From: Chromatiaceae bacterium | Lineage (GTDB): Bacteria; Pseudomonadota; Gammaproteobacteria; Chromatiales; Chromatiaceae | Reading direction: 5' to 3' | Assembly (NCBI GenBank): GCA_024235175.1 | Contig: JACKMX010000004.1 | Location: 1 to 64,000 of the forward strand | DNA length: 64,000 nucleotides | Shown: positions 46,227 through 55,600 of the stretch, in pieces | Layout of the letters: every line of letters starts with the position of its first letter | Position numbering within the stretch: the stretch's first letter is position 1 | Position numbers and translations under genes: made by a program | The notes under the pieces: generated by a model | What the model was told of the DNA's origin: nothing | Databases searched by the model: none | What the model saw: the letters and a program-made list of their open reading frames with translations, nothing else

Positions 46227-46571
46227 ATGAAGAAGCGACCTATAGGGCTTGAAATTCTCGACGATCTTCATGATCGCATCACACATTACGCCGAATCTAA
46301 AGCAGACATGTCTTCGGAAGAAGCGATCAACTTAGCCAATGGATTGGTGGAGTATATCCTACATAGTTGGGGTGGCCAGAACATTTACATACCGATCAGT
46401 AAAAGTGTTAATACCTCCGCTATAAGACGAGAAATAGTCAAAAAGTTTAATGGCTCTAATCAAAGGCAGCTTGCTCACGAATTCGGAGTGAGTTTGCAAT
46501 ACACATACAGAATCCTGAAACGAGCGAGAAAAAAATCTCAGGAGAGCAAGGAGAATATTGGTGGTAACTGA
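46227..46571 (+). CDS. mor: Mor-family transcription activator
   Basis: A 114-aa Mor/C-type protein: GLEILDDLHDRITHYA at the start, the dimer strand GGQNIYIPISKS, and the HTH QRQLAHEFGVSLQYTYRILK at the end. In Mu, Mor turns on the middle promoter of gene C, which then activates late genes. Here no second Mor/C gene is present and head genes start directly after it, so this protein may drive the structural genes itself. Confidence 0.85.
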   Translation: MKKRPIGLEILDDLHDRITHYAESKADMSSEEAINLANGLVEYILHSWGGQNIYIPISKSVNTSAIRREIVKKFNGSNQRQLAHEFGVSLQYTYRILKRARKKSQESKENIGGN

Positions 46572-47322
46572 CAAATTGAAAAACACCTTTCTGCAACGAT
46601 TCTTTCCAGTGCTATTTGATCAGCCTTCAATCTCCGGTGATGAGGGAGAGAACAAAGACAACGAGCTGGTAAACACAGTCCCGGATGATGCTATGCCGGA
46701 CATAGAGTATCTGGCGGGTTTGAGAGCGGAGAGCATCCGGATTCGAAAAATGCAAACTGAGGAAGAGGACAGGCTGAATCCTCTCGAAACTGAAATAACC
46801 CGCCTGGAAAAAGAGCGTATTGAAGTGCTCACCCAGGCCCGAGTCGAATCAGATGAGAAGTACATCAAAAAGGCAGCGCAACTGCTGAAGGAAATCGAGC
46901 GCCTAAAACGCGAAAAGCAAGATGCGCTCGGGATTGCCAACCAGCTCGGCGACAAGCGAGCCAATCTGACTAAACAGATCACGGAGGCGGAACGTATCGC
47001 GTTGCTGACACTAGGTACATATCTTGAAGGGCGGATGAAAGACCTGGTCGACCATTATCAGACTATGGCTCCCGACCTGGCCGAGTGTGTACTCCAGATC
47101 CGTGCGGTCCAGAAGGTCATGCAGTATTACAAAGCCGGTAACAGCAACGGATTTCAGGGAGAAATACTCCTTCCGGATATCAAGGCATTTGACCACAAAA
47201 CTCGGCCACACCTTATCGACGTGGGTAGCAACGATTTTTCCCGCGCCAGCGGTGAACGGGCGGATGAACTTAAAGCCAAACTCCAGGCTGTCGGCCATCG
47301 GTATGGTCAGAAGTATCGATGA
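46561..47322 (+). CDS. Coiled-coil protein in scaffold position
   Basis: The start is GTG 46561, seven bases after AAGGAG and overlapping mor by 11 nt. The 253-aa protein has a long coiled coil (about residues 55-165, Glu/Lys/Arg-rich) and a mixed C-terminus. It lies directly before the capsid gene and overlaps it by 4 nt, the usual place of a scaffold or head-assembly protein. The family is not recognised. Confidence 0.55.
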   Translation: MVTDKLKNTFLQRFFPVLFDQPSISGDEGENKDNELVNTVPDDAMPDIEYLAGLRAESIRIRKMQTEEEDRLNPLETEITRLEKERIEVLTQARVESDEKYIKKAAQLLKEIERLKREKQDALGIANQLGDKRANLTKQITEAERIALLTLGTYLEGRMKDLVDHYQTMAPDLAECVLQIRAVQKVMQYYKAGNSNGFQGEILLPDIKAFDHKTRPHLIDVGSNDFSRASGERADELKAKLQAVGHRYGQKYR

Positions 47323-48518
47323 AAGATAAGACTTTTCCCGCCAGATTTATTGGAGACGTTGGCGGGAAATTACTCCATAAGAACTTACGTACGTGCATCG
47401 AAGCACAGGAACCAACTATGTACAGATCAGAATCATACGACAACCGATTAACCAAACGGATGCAGCAGCAGGAAAACCGATTCGGAGGAAAAACCAAGGC
47501 TGACCAAATTCTGGATGCTTTTTTTGATCCAGAGGATCGGTCAGTCAGATCGCTACGAGAAGCATACACCGGAATTACCGGAGACAAAGGCATCACAGGA
47601 AAATTGAGCAACTGTGATCCTGTGACCTATCGTGAAGCGATTGGTTCGAGTACTTGGTCAGCGGTGCTCGGTAACGCCATCACCAGGCGCATGCTGAGGG
47701 AATACCCGTTGGATGGAACGTACAATTTCTGGAAGAAAATTGTGCATGTGGCCAATGTCGTAGACTTTCGTACACAAGAGAGAACCCGGTATGGTGGTTA
47801 TGGTGACCTACCCACAGTTGCAGAGAATGGTGCTTACACCGCATTAACAACTCCTACAGATGAAAAAGCGACCTATGCAATAACCAAGAGGGGTGGTACG
47901 GAATCTGTAAATCTGGAGGCAATAGCCAACGATGATGTAGGCGTAGTCCAGAGGATTCCAAAGAAACTTGCAATTGCTGCTCAGCGAACGTTGGCAAGTT
48001 TCGTGCTGGATTTCATCAAAGACAATCCAGTGATCTACGATGGTGTTCCCCTATTCCATGCCAGTCATGGAAACCTCGGAAGCGCTCAACTGTCTGCCGC
48101 ATCTCTCGGCGCCGGGCGAGTTGCAATGAAAACCCAAGTCGATCCTGGAACAAACGAAGTTGTTGGACAGAACCCTTCCATAATGTTGATTCCCTTCGAA
48201 CTGGACGAGGTAGCTTACAACCTGTTCCAGCGAGGAACAAACAATGACAGGACGTTCATTGAAAGTATGCAGCTGGAGATAATCCCGGTTTGGGATTGGC
48301 TGGACACCGACGACTGGACACTGGTTGCAGATCCTCAGGAGCTGCCCTGTATCGAAATCGGTTTTCTTGATGGCAACGAAGAGCCCGAGCTTTTCTTGCA
48401 GGATTCGCCTATCAGCGGAAGCATGTTTTCCAATGACAGACTCACCTACAAGATCCGGCATATTTACGGCGGAGCTGTAACCGATTATAGAGGGATGTAT
48501 AAGTCCGTAGTGCCCTAA
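47319..48518 (+). CDS. Major capsid protein, Mu gpT-like
   Basis: The 399-aa frame starts in an ATGA overlap at 47319; ATG 47418 (366 aa) is an alternative with AGGAA seven bases ahead. Motifs IYDGVPLFHASHGNLG, TERTYIE-like TNNDRTFIESMQLEIIP and DWTLVADPQELPCIEIGFL are typical of gpT-type and related HK97-fold head proteins. A portal, protease and terminase gene would normally precede it but are missing. The protein looks full length. Confidence 0.8.
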   Translation: MKDKTFPARFIGDVGGKLLHKNLRTCIEAQEPTMYRSESYDNRLTKRMQQQENRFGGKTKADQILDAFFDPEDRSVRSLREAYTGITGDKGITGKLSNCDPVTYREAIGSSTWSAVLGNAITRRMLREYPLDGTYNFWKKIVHVANVVDFRTQERTRYGGYGDLPTVAENGAYTALTTPTDEKATYAITKRGGTESVNLEAIANDDVGVVQRIPKKLAIAAQRTLASFVLDFIKDNPVIYDGVPLFHASHGNLGSAQLSAASLGAGRVAMKTQVDPGTNEVVGQNPSIMLIPFELDEVAYNLFQRGTNNDRTFIESMQLEIIPVWDWLDTDDWTLVADPQELPCIEIGFLDGNEEPELFLQDSPISGSMFSNDRLTYKIRHIYGGAVTDYRGMYKSVVP

Positions 48519-48567
48519 GCCCTATCCAGTTTTAAATTAGCTCCAATGTAATTCTTAGGTACGAATC

Positions 48568-50970
48568 ATGGCTGATGCAACCCAAGAACTGGCGATCCTG
48601 ATACGGACGGAAGTCAGTAAAGCCCTGAAGGACTTTCAACGCACGCAGAAGGCGGCGAAAGACCAGGGCGATCAGTTCGAAAAGACCGACAAGAAGGTAA
48701 AAAAACTCAACGCGACTTACCGTCAGATTGGCGCTTCTCTAGGCGCATATCTAAGTGTCGCCACGGCTGCTCGTCTGATCGACAGTTATCGAAAACAAGA
48801 GCAGGCAGTTGCCGCACTCGATGCGTCGCTGGTGTCGATGGGACGGACCACGAAGGGTTTGTCTAAACAACTTCAGACTCTGGCCAGCGAACTCGAAGAT
48901 GAAGGAATTATTGGCGACGAGGTTCTTATTCAGGGTCAATCGTTCCTCACCACATACGGTGCTATTACTGACGAACTGTTGCCCCGTACCACCCGAATTA
49001 TGGCTGACCTATCAGCCAAAATGGGGGGTGATGCGGTTCGTGCTGCAAACCTACTAGGTAAAGCCAGTTTGGGGATGACGGGCGAGCTGGTGCAGGCCGG
49101 AATTACCATTAGCGAGTCCACCAAGAAGAGCAAAGACTTCGTTTCAATCCTGGATGAGATCGAAACTCAGGTAAAGGGAACCAACCGAGCTTTGGCAGAA
49201 ACAGCAACGGGTGGTATCGATCAATTCGGTAATTCTTGGGGTACTGTAAAAGAACAACTGGGTGAAGTACTGGCGCTGGGAGTGTCTGACTATCTTCGAG
49301 ATCTCAAGAAGGAAATGAAGATTTCGGACGAGACCGTCAAAGAGCTGGGGGGCGATCTTAAAGCCCTGGTGGGGCATCTCGACGAGGCAGCTATCGGTAT
49401 CACCGGATTGTTGATTGCCCGTACAGTCGGGCCGATGCTCAAAAGCATAGCTGTTGGAGCAGTGGGTGCAACTATCGGCATCAACGGACTGACTGCCGCT
49501 CAGGGACGCATGATCATCGCTATGCGTGCCGGTATGGCGGCGGGCACAGCTTATGCCGGGGTTATGGCATTATTGGGTGGCCCAGCGGGTGCCATCATTG
49601 TGGCCGCTACGGCGGTGGGGATCTGGATCAGCAGCAGCAACGATGCAGCCAGAGCTACCGAGAATTATTCGGCAAAACTGGCGCAGCTACGAGGCAACCT
49701 GAAGGCGGTTGAGCTGGCGCAACTGGAGGCATCCATTGCAGAAGCGAAGGCCGCTCGAGCCAGTCTGCAGGAGAGCATCAAAGGTACCTCCGGCAAGGAG
49801 TTCGTTGATCTCTTCAATCGCCTGGGGGACGTGAACAGGTACCTCAACGAAGCCCGCCACCGCATGGATGAGCTGAGCAATGCATCAGATGATGCAGGTA
49901 CCGCGACTGGCAACTTTTCTGACGGATTGGGCGACGCAGACAAGTCCCTGAAAAAGTATATCAAGAGCCTGACCGAACAACGCGACACCCTGGGCCTTAC
50001 CTCGGACGAGCTGCTGCGCTACCAGACGGAGCAGGCGATCGCGGAATCAAAGAATAAATCCCTCGCCGGCAGCGTGCGCGAACTGACCGAGGCGATCATT
50101 GCCAAGCGCCGGGCGCTGCGCGAGGAAGCCGAAGCTGAGCGGGAGTTCGAAGAGGCGGTCAAGGCAGCGGAAGAAGCTGTTAAGGCGGAGAACGCCGAGT
50201 ACCAGAATTGGTTGAAATCGCTCGACCAGGCTGCACGCGCCGTGCGCGATACGCTGGATCCCCTGCAGCCGCTCCGCCGTGAAATGGAACAGCTGGACGT
50301 ACTACTCAACGCTGGAAAACTGAGCTGGGACGAATGGGCGGAAGCCACGCTCAACGTGCAGACCCGCATGGATGAGATGATCGATAAAACCGAGGAAACC
50401 GGCTCGCAGATGGATCAGTTTGCGGTTCAGGCTGCTCGCAACATCCAGAGCGCATTTGCCGACTTTCTGTTCGATCCGTTTAATCAGGGCCTGGACGGTA
50501 TGCTGCTCGGTTTCGTCAACACTATCCACCGTATGGTTTCCGAGCTGCTCGCTCAGCAGTTGCTGAAATCGTTTTTCACTGCCGCGTCAGGGGCTGGTGG
50601 TGGGTTGGGTGATCTGTTCGGGACATTGGCCGCTGGCATCAATCACGCTGGTGGACTGGCCGGATCCGGACCGACCAGAACGGTCTCTCCGCTGCTGTTC
50701 GCCAATGCGCCGCGCTATCACGCCGGGGGCATTGCCGGGTTGGCGCCGGATGAGGTGCCCTCCATTCTGAAGCGTGGAGAGGAAGTACTCCCCGAATCCA
50801 ATCCCCGCCACATCAATAATGCGGGTGGCGGGCAGATGGGCCTCAACCTGACATTAGTAGATGACCGGGCTTCACTGGGCGAATTTTTATCCTCGTCTGA
50901 AGGCAACCAGGCGCTAATCGAGCAAATCCGCCGTAATTCAGGGACTATACGCAGATATCTAAGTCTGTAG
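48568..50970 (+). CDS. Tail tape-measure protein
   Basis: At 800 aa it has an N-terminal coiled coil (LKDFQRTQKAAKDQGDQFEK), a middle hydrophobic region (about residues 310-355) with Gly-Ala-rich membrane-like stretches, and long Ala/Glu helices. The Gly-rich C-terminus includes HAGGIAGLAPDEVPSILKRG and EEVLPESNP, a common closing motif of tape measures. The protein sets tail length in phages. It follows the capsid gene by only 49 nt although tail sheath, tube and chaperone genes should lie between them. Confidence 0.85.
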   Translation: MADATQELAILIRTEVSKALKDFQRTQKAAKDQGDQFEKTDKKVKKLNATYRQIGASLGAYLSVATAARLIDSYRKQEQAVAALDASLVSMGRTTKGLSKQLQTLASELEDEGIIGDEVLIQGQSFLTTYGAITDELLPRTTRIMADLSAKMGGDAVRAANLLGKASLGMTGELVQAGITISESTKKSKDFVSILDEIETQVKGTNRALAETATGGIDQFGNSWGTVKEQLGEVLALGVSDYLRDLKKEMKISDETVKELGGDLKALVGHLDEAAIGITGLLIARTVGPMLKSIAVGAVGATIGINGLTAAQGRMIIAMRAGMAAGTAYAGVMALLGGPAGAIIVAATAVGIWISSSNDAARATENYSAKLAQLRGNLKAVELAQLEASIAEAKAARASLQESIKGTSGKEFVDLFNRLGDVNRYLNEARHRMDELSNASDDAGTATGNFSDGLGDADKSLKKYIKSLTEQRDTLGLTSDELLRYQTEQAIAESKNKSLAGSVRELTEAIIAKRRALREEAEAEREFEEAVKAAEEAVKAENAEYQNWLKSLDQAARAVRDTLDPLQPLRREMEQLDVLLNAGKLSWDEWAEATLNVQTRMDEMIDKTEETGSQMDQFAVQAARNIQSAFADFLFDPFNQGLDGMLLGFVNTIHRMVSELLAQQLLKSFFTAASGAGGGLGDLFGTLAAGINHAGGLAGSGPTRTVSPLLFANAPRYHAGGIAGLAPDEVPSILKRGEEVLPESNPRHINNAGGGQMGLNLTLVDDRASLGEFLSSSEGNQALIEQIRRNSGTIRRYLSL

Positions 50971-50978
50971 GGTGATTG

Positions 50979-51212
50979 ATGGAAAATGTGGTCGAACTAA
51001 AAAGCAGTGCCAAACCCAAAAAGATTATTTACTGGGCAGCTGCGATTGCCGACGAAAACGGAGACCTATTCTCTCACAGGGTTGAGTACGAATTGAAAGA
51101 AGGTGAAGATGCTAACGCTATCATACACTCCATGTTTCTACGCGGTGGGATCGGTGGGGCTGGTGATGGGGGATTCATTCCCTGGCCACCCGCATTAATC
51201 AAGGTCATATAA
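50979..51212 (+). CDS. Small phage protein
   Basis: The 77-aa protein starts 8 nt after the tape-measure stop. The sequence IIYWAAAIADENGDLFSHRV and the Gly-rich FLRGGIGGAGDGGFIPWPP are not linked to a known family. It is the last gene of the element before the right-end sites. Confidence 0.5.
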   Translation: MENVVELKSSAKPKKIIYWAAAIADENGDLFSHRVEYELKEGEDANAIIHSMFLRGGIGGAGDGGFIPWPPALIKVI

Positions 51213-51412
51213 TCCAGATCGGTTTTTCTGACAAACAGACAGCAGGACAGAGCCAGAAATCTTTCTCTGAAGTAGAAATTTTCTTTAAACGCGGCCAACT
51301 TCCTGATTTACAATATGGAAACACTCTTTGAAATATTAGAAGCTCGCGCCTTTTTCCCCGTTTCACTTTTTTAAGCTACAATTTCACCTTCTGAAATTTG
51401 CCATTTTCCGTT

Positions 51413-51442
51413 TATCGTGAATCTTGGCTGCCAAATATCGTG
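51413..51442 (-). repeat. Right-end transposase-binding sites (two copies)
   Basis: TATCGTG occurs at 51413-51419 and 51436-51442, 23 bp apart, each followed after three bases by CT. This is the reverse complement of the left-end pair including the CT extension. They likely mark the right end of the Mu-like element. The 200 bases before them (51213-51412) are AT-rich and hold nothing else recognised. Confidence 0.55.
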
Positions 51443-51493
51443 CGCCTGCATACTATGCCACTCTGCCCGATGAACCCTGCTTGCGTATTCCGG

Positions 51494-51633
51494 CCCATCA
51501 TGAACACTCATTCTGGTATATCGTAAACACCTATTCTGGCCGAACGTGAATAGTCATTCCGGTTCAACATGAACACTTTTCCGGGTTTTCAAGAATCCGC
51601 GTTCACCATCCCGAAATCGGTGTTCACGTTCAT
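51494..51633. repeat. Orphan 23-bp repeat array, IS21-end-like
   Basis: Four degenerate units of exactly 23 bp run from 51494 to 51585, consensus around TGAACACTCATTCYGG. After a 25-nt spacer an inverted unit follows (51611-51633, CCGAAATCGGTGTTCACG) and the start of another. Multiple repeats of this kind are typical of IS21-family ends bound by IstA, but no istA or istB gene is present here. Confidence 0.65.
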
Positions 51634-51665
51634 CCGGAATTCTTTTCAATGCATTGTTTTTCAAT

Positions 51666-51956
51666 CTATTTGCTATCCTCTTCCACTTTTTTCGAAAAGG
51701 GCCAACGCAGCAAAAAGGTGTTTAGGGATAAGAAAGCATGGTTAATGCTCGCATCAGCTGACCGAAAGAGAGACCGTACCGTGGTGACGCCCACTTTTGT
51801 GGCACGCCACTGTTTACACTGAACCAGCTGTGTCTCGCCATCCTTCTTCAGTTCCAAATTTACGTTATCTTGATGGGTACGCTTCCGAGGGTGAGGCACA
51901 GCCTTTTGCACCCAACTCACGGATATACCGACCCCGGATATTTCCTGGAAAAACAA
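51666..51956 (-). pseudogene. Mrr-type restriction endonuclease fragment
   Basis: The frame contains NVNLELKKDGETQLVQCKQW followed by KVGVTTVRSLF, the core of the Mrr catalytic domain with its Gln-x-Lys motif (QCK). The first catalytic Asp region is altered (QDNVN instead of GADGGVD), and the rest of the domain is lost after about 25 residues. It is a dead remnant next to the restriction-like operon. Confidence 0.65.
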
Positions 51957-51957
51957 T

Positions 51958-52400
51958 CTAAGGATCCTGGTTCACCACCTCGCGGTTATGGACATGTCTT
52001 AGCGCCCAGTACTGGTATCCTTTAGACCGCAGCCCATCAACCGAGCATGGGGTGTAGGGTTCGTGACCTGGCTTACCGTCCAGGCATGTGTGCAGCATGC
52101 CGATATTGAAGAGCTGAGGGGTCTCCTTGCGGATAGGCCTGCGAAAGGTCGTTGGTAACTGCCCGGATCGCGAAGCTCTGCCCATAGACCGCAACATTCA
52201 AATCTTCCAAAGCAACCTGTTCTGTTCCGGATGTCTGGTTGAAATCAGGGCGACATTGTCCGGCAACGGAAGGTGCTTGGTGATTTGGCTAGCGGCACCA
52301 TGGTTTCCTGCCACGATGAAGACACGAATACCTGCTTCTCGCAGCCTCCCCTGCGTTCTACAATATTGAGGCCGGTGTTGTAATCCTTCCAGGCGCTTAC
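51958..52400 (-). pseudogene. SbcD/YhaO-like metallophosphoesterase remnant
   Basis: Segments in three frames line up with one nuclease-type phosphoesterase: WKDYNTGLNIVERR, then REAGIRVFIVAGNHGAASQI, DLNVAVYGQSFAIRAVTNDL and LFNIGMLHTCLDGKPGHEPY, followed by KGYQYWALRHVHNREVV. The metal-binding GNHD reads GNHG and the GHVH motif reads RHVH, so catalytic residues have been lost as well as the frame. The N-terminal domain is missing. The parent was probably a DNA-repair exonuclease subunit. Confidence 0.65.
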
Positions 52401-52600
52401 TTTGAGTATACTGTCCTTGGAATTGCCTTGGGATTTTCAAGGGTTCCTTTGTATTTTGTGCTGTTACGCTATTGTTCACGATTCGACGTCCCGTAGTCTT
52501 AAACATAGGCAGTAAGAAAGTCAGATGAGTCGCATCCATGGACACGTGATGCACTTAAACCAGTCTCTACCCTACCAACTTTTACAGACATATTTTCCGT

Positions 52601-55600
52601 TTACTGAATACCTTCCATCACATCACTATTCCATTTCGCCAGTGCATATTCGTTCAAAATGTTTGGCAGTGCCGGTGGATCTTTAACTACTACGTATCGC
52701 CAAAGCCCCCAGTTCCCATCTTCATTGACGGCATTCACCCAACGCTCTGCGGCCTTGGCTTTGAGATCAGCATCATCTCCATACTGTCCCTTGATCTCGA
52801 TAACCAGCGTCAGACCAATATCGAGCAGGGCAATGAAGTCTGGAATATAACGTGCGGGAACACCCTGTTTCCGATAGGGCATAAAGAATCCCAGGTGTTC
52901 ATTCTTTACCCATCTGAAAACGCCGGGATGCGTATCCAACGCAAAACCTGCGCTCTGTTCCCACTTTTTAGTGTCCGCCACCATCGCGTTGAGGTGGCAA
53001 TGATTTACCGGATAGATCTCCTTTGTCGTGTGGTAGTCAACGAAGCGGGTACTGCCACGCCCCGCTGATCCTTTGGGGATACGCGGTAACTCCCGACTTT
53101 CTGAGAATCCACCTTTGCGAATCGCCTCAAACAGGGTATCCACGACCTGCTGTTGATACTTGCCTACCAGAAGCACATCGCAAGGCTCTGCAGTTCCTGT
53201 GCAGACTGTTTTTTCCCGCAGATAACGCCTTGCTGCGAAAGCCACCTTGGGGAACAGCGATTGCATCGGAATGGCATCGTTCTGCTCTGCCGTAGCAACC
53301 CCCTGTTCTGATTCCCAACGCACGCAGACCTCCCTGGCCAACCTGAATGCCACCTGCTGGTTTCTGAATTGCTTACGCCAACTGGCAAGCGTCAGTACCG
53401 GCTTAGCGCCTGGCCCATAGAAAGCTAGAGAACCCTCCGGAGCCGTCATTGAGTTAAGCTCCACATGATCCGGTATCTGCGTCGTATCGATGGTTAGCTG
53501 CGCTACCTGATCCCAGGCAATACTGACTTCAAAGGTCTTGGGGCTGTAATAGCCCTCGACCAGGGGAAATTCGATTTCGTAATCCTTCTTGTCGGGATCA
53601 CTGAAAATATGGTTCGGCTCTTTTGGTGGCTTGGTGTCGCGCGTCTTGGATACCTTGAACGGAACCAGCTCGAAAGGCACGCCAAACACCTTGGCGGTCT
53701 CCTCTTCAAACTGGTCGGTCTCCTCATTCAACGCATAGCTCCGGCGGCGCAGTGCACGACCAACCACCTGCTCACAGAGTAACTGGGATCCAAAAGGGCG
53801 CAGTCCAACAATATGAGTCACGGTATTGGCGTCCCACCCCTCGGCCAGCATGGATACGGAGACGATACAGCGGATATTACGGCCAGGCGGCACACGCTCA
53901 TCAATCCACTTATAACTACCATCATTATCATCCCCGGCCGCTTTCTCGTTGTTCTTGCGAACCAGTTCAGACCACTCCTCAGGTACCTTGTGCCCGGGCC
54001 AAACCTTCTTGCCGATGGTATCCAGAATGAAACGCAGCCGCCGTGTTTCATCTTTGGTTCCACCCTCCTCCATATCTTCCACCACCTTGGAATCAACCCG
54101 CACGGTGACCTCATTGCCTGTGTGATTCTGGAACCATTCAGGCGCATCTCCGTAAGTGTGCTCGTACCCTGCCAGCCAATTAAACACCTCAGCCGCCACC
54201 TTGGTGTCACGGCACACCACGATAAATACCGGCGGCACCGGATGGATCTCACCCTTACTATCCTGTTGCCACTGCTCGAAACGTCTATGCCAATCCTGCG
54301 CCAAAGTTATGATCGGGGCAGCGGCGTAGGTCATAACGATCTGCGGATTGAGCTTATTTCCCAGTCCGTCCTTTTCCGCCATGGCTTCCACCCAACGCCA
54401 GACATTGAAGTAGCTAGCCTCCTCGGCGCCGGTAATATCGCGGGTGGGCAGTTGCGGTATCTTGACCAGACCGGATTCAATCGCGTCCAGCAGGCCGAAG
54501 TCGCAAACAATCCAGGGAAAGGGCTTACCCACCTCGTTACCCGACCCCTGTATATAGAATGGCGTTGCCGAGAGGTCGATACAGTGCTTGATCCCCTTCT
54601 TTTTGCCGCCGGCAAGCTTGTTGATGCGGTCCAGACCTTCAATCCAGATCGTCGCCTCTTTGGCATTCTTTTTTGCCAGCGATATATCGTCATCCAGGTC
54701 GATTAAGCTAATGCTGTCACCGCGACGGTAGGCGTGATGCGCTTCGTCGTTGAAGACAAGCCAGTGGGGACTGCGGCCCTTGCCCGAGCCGAGCTCCTGT
54801 CGAATGCGCTTGAACCATGCCTGGTCGGATTCAAAGTACTTCACTTCGACCGATTCATTGGCCTTCCCGGCATTCTTGAGAACCTCCGTTGCCTCTCCGG
54901 TTTTCACCACCTTTGCCGATGTGCCGTTGACGCTGCTGGTCTCTTTTTTTGCCAGGCGGTGCCAGTTGGCGATCATCACCTCGCCCCGACGCAACTCCTC
55001 CATACGATGCGGTGGGACCAGTTGCCGTGTTCGGTATAGGCTGTTGTCGCCCAACGCCGTATCAAGCTCCTGCAGCCGTTCCCGGATGGTCACGTTGGGG
55101 CAGACGATAAGAATGGTGTCCGAGAATCGATCATCGGTAGGGGCCGCAACCCGATTGAGTATCGACCAGGCTGAAAGCATGCCCATCACTGTGGTCTTTC
55201 CAGTGCCTGTCGCCATTTTGCAGGCATACCGGGTAAACGCCTTAAATCCGGCCTGCCTGGCGCCTTCACCCGGTTGATCGGTCGGCACCTCTGGCATCCC
55301 CTTGCGGAAGATTGGATTGGCTTCGAGTAAAAAGATGATGGTCTCTGCGGCCTCTATCTGGGCAAAGAAGAGACGCTGCCGGCGCAGTGTGTTATCGCCT
55401 CTCCACAGCGAGAGGAGTTCCTTGGTGATACTGGAGGCACCGTCATAGGGAATCCCGGTCAGCTTTCCCTCACGCCACTCTTTCACCCGGTTGCGCAACC
55501 AGTTGACCAGCGGAAGGTCCTCCTGCTGGCCGATGCCTAAATCGCCTTCCAGACTCAACTGTTTCTTATTCTTGCGACCCCGCCCGCTGCTCTCAGGCAC

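Larger units (their letters stand above)
37004..51442 (+). mobile_element. Compact Mu-like transposable prophage or phage-derived element
   Basis: The span is bounded by paired sites that are inverted between the two sides (37004-37040 and 51413-51442). The order repressor, Ner-like, accessory genes, transposase A, ATPase B, GemA, Mor, capsid and tape measure follows phage Mu. Terminase, portal, head protease, tail sheath and tube, baseplate, fibre and lysis genes are missing, although spacing between the remaining genes is tight and all frames are open. Exact termini and the 5-bp target duplication were not resolved. Confidence 0.8.

Noticed and set aside
51960..52554. Intact phosphoesterase gene in the minus frame 52198-52554
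   Set aside because: Family segments are spread over three frames and metal-binding residues are replaced, so it is a remnant.
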